NCBI GenBank assembly: GCA_005884155.1
Contig: VAXD01000096.1
Span: forward strand, 1 to 5,874
Length of the DNA: 5,874 nucleotides
DNA from: Actinomycetota bacterium
GTDB lineage: Bacteria; Actinomycetota; Thermoleophilia; Gaiellales; Gaiellaceae
Direction: 5' to 3'
The position numbers and the translations under genes are program-made. This document shows positions 5,008 through 5,874 of the stretch, piece after piece. Each line of letters begins with the position of its first letter. Within the stretch, counting starts at the first letter, position 1. The notes beneath the pieces are model-generated. The model had not been told where the DNA came from. It was given only the letters and a program-made list of their open reading frames with translations, and did no database searches.

Positions 5008-5874
5008 TCGCGCGTGGGCTCTCGGCCCATCAATCCCGCAGCTAACTCATGGATGTCCTTCCCGTCAAGCACCATGCAAACACCCTCGGTGATGGGCAGC
5101 TCGATGCCGAGCCGATGGGAAAGATCGCGGAGGACAGGCGCCGTCGTCAGGCCCTCCACGGTACCGATCTCGGCGGCTGCCTCCTCGGGGCTCGACCCCG
5201 TCGCGATCAGCTCGCCGGCTCGCCGGTTGCGGCCGTGGCGGCTCCAGCATGTGACGATCAGGTCGCCCATCCCGGCGAGCCCGGCGAAGGTCTCCGGGCG
5301 CGCGCCGCAGGCCTCGCCGAGCCGCGCCATTTCGGCCAGGCCGCGGGCGATCAGCCCCGCCTTGGCGTTGTCGCCGAGGCCCAGGCCGTCGACGCCGCCG
5401 GCCGCGAGCGCGATCACGTTCTTTGCTGCCGCACAGAGTTCGACGCCGGTCGGATCGTCGCTCGCATAGACACGAAACGCGAGCGAGTTGAGCGCCTGTT
5501 GCAGCTCGAGCGTGAGCCCTTCGTTCTCGCTCGCGACGACCGCCGCGGCGGGCAGGCCGTCGGCAATCTCCTCGGCGAAGTTGGGGCCGGAGAGGACCGC
5601 GACGGTTCGGCGCTCGACGAGCTCGGAGAGCCTCTGGCCGCTGGCCGGGTCGAGGCCCTTGCTGAGGCTGAGCACGGGCGCGGCGCCGGGGAGCTCGCGC
5701 ACGACCTCGCCGAAGGCGTCGCTCGGCACCGCCATCACCTGCAGGTCGGCGGAGGCGATCGTCGGGTCGTCGAGCGTGGTCGCGTCGATTCCGGACAGAT
5801 CAACGTCTGGGAGGTAGCGCGGGTTCCGGCCGGTCTCGGCGATAACGCGGGCCTGCTCGGGGTCGCGGCTGGCA
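5004..5874 (-). CDS. gpsA: glycerol-3-phosphate dehydrogenase [NAD(P)+], partial (5' end outside the window)
   Basis: Reduces dihydroxyacetone phosphate to sn-glycerol-3-phosphate for phospholipid synthesis in the cytoplasm. The reading frame is open to the right edge: 289 codons are visible, the first full one at 5873. The fragment opens with ASRDPEQARVIAETGRNPRY, then LPDVDL, matching the region just after the NAD-binding Gly motif, so roughly 40 residues including that motif and the start codon are off-window. A GTG at 5738 is internal, not the start. Later landmarks are SLSKG, SGPNFAEEI, AAAKNVIALAAG (conserved catalytic-region Lys at about fragment residue 151) and GLAGMGDLIVTC with GRNRRAG, all characteristic of GpsA. 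The stop overlaps the lipoprotein start by 4 bases. It is the first visible gene of the gpsA-lipoprotein-metK operon; the promoter is not visible. Confidence 0.96.
   Translation of the reverse strand, partial: ASRDPEQARVIAETGRNPRYLPDVDLSGIDATTLDDPTIASADLQVMAVPSDAFGEVVRELPGAAPVLSLSKGLDPASGQRLSELVERRTVAVLSGPNFAEEIADGLPAAAVVASENEGLTLELQQALNSLAFRVYASDDPTGVELCAAAKNVIALAAGGVDGLGLGDNAKAGLIARGLAEMARLGEACGARPETFAGLAGMGDLIVTCWSRHGRNRRAGELIATGSSPEEAAAEIGTVEGLTTAPVLRDLSHRLGIELPITEGVCMVLDGKDIHELAAGLMGREPTRE

Noticed and set aside
5640..5680. LSLSKG sequence in GpsA as a possible inserted dispersed repeat
   Set aside because: GpsA proteins normally have an S-x-x-KG segment here and the flanking residues align without a gap, so it is native sequence.

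Overview
This is a GC-rich chromosomal window. Third codon positions favour G/C, and several starts are GTG or TTG. The protein set (a MetK of actinobacterial type, a DtxR/MntR-family regulator, a DUF3352-type lipoprotein beside metK and gpsA) fits a high-GC actinobacterium, perhaps of the Thermoleophilia (Gaiellales/Solirubrobacterales). That placement is inferred from protein style and gene order, not from a marker-gene search. The window may be a whole short contig: it begins inside or at the edge of a long palindrome and ends inside gpsA.

Layout, left to right. (1) Positions 1-166 hold no convincing gene but form one long imperfect inverted repeat. Read as minus-strand RNA it folds into a single rod-like hairpin whose outermost 21 pairs include four G-U wobbles and no mismatch. 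The minus-strand ZIP gene ends at the base of this hairpin. (2) A ZIP-family metal transporter (164-994, minus) and a DtxR/MntR-family metalloregulator (1038-1721, plus) are divergent. The 43-bp gap between them carries an 18-bp inverted repeat resembling a DtxR/IdeR box and a -10 element placed for a leaderless regulator mRNA. (3) A short NodB-type polysaccharide deacetylase (1718-2311, plus) overlaps the regulator stop by 4 bases and is probably co-translated with it. (4) On the minus strand, gpsA (partial, running off the right edge), a DUF3352-type lipoprotein and metK form a tight operon, with a 4-base overlap and then a 12-base gap. The metK 3' end overlaps the deacetylase 3' end by 40 bp in convergent orientation.

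Functional reading. The left half looks like a metal-homeostasis unit: importer, sensor, and a probably metal-dependent deacetylase co-expressed with the sensor. The shared operator suggests that importer and sensor are controlled together. The right half is core metabolism: glycerol-3-phosphate for phospholipids and S-adenosylmethionine supply, with an uncharacterised envelope lipoprotein between them. I see no CRISPR, transposase, phage or toxin-antitoxin genes. The most unusual signal is the 166-bp palindrome at the left edge, followed by the operator and leaderless-start arrangement.
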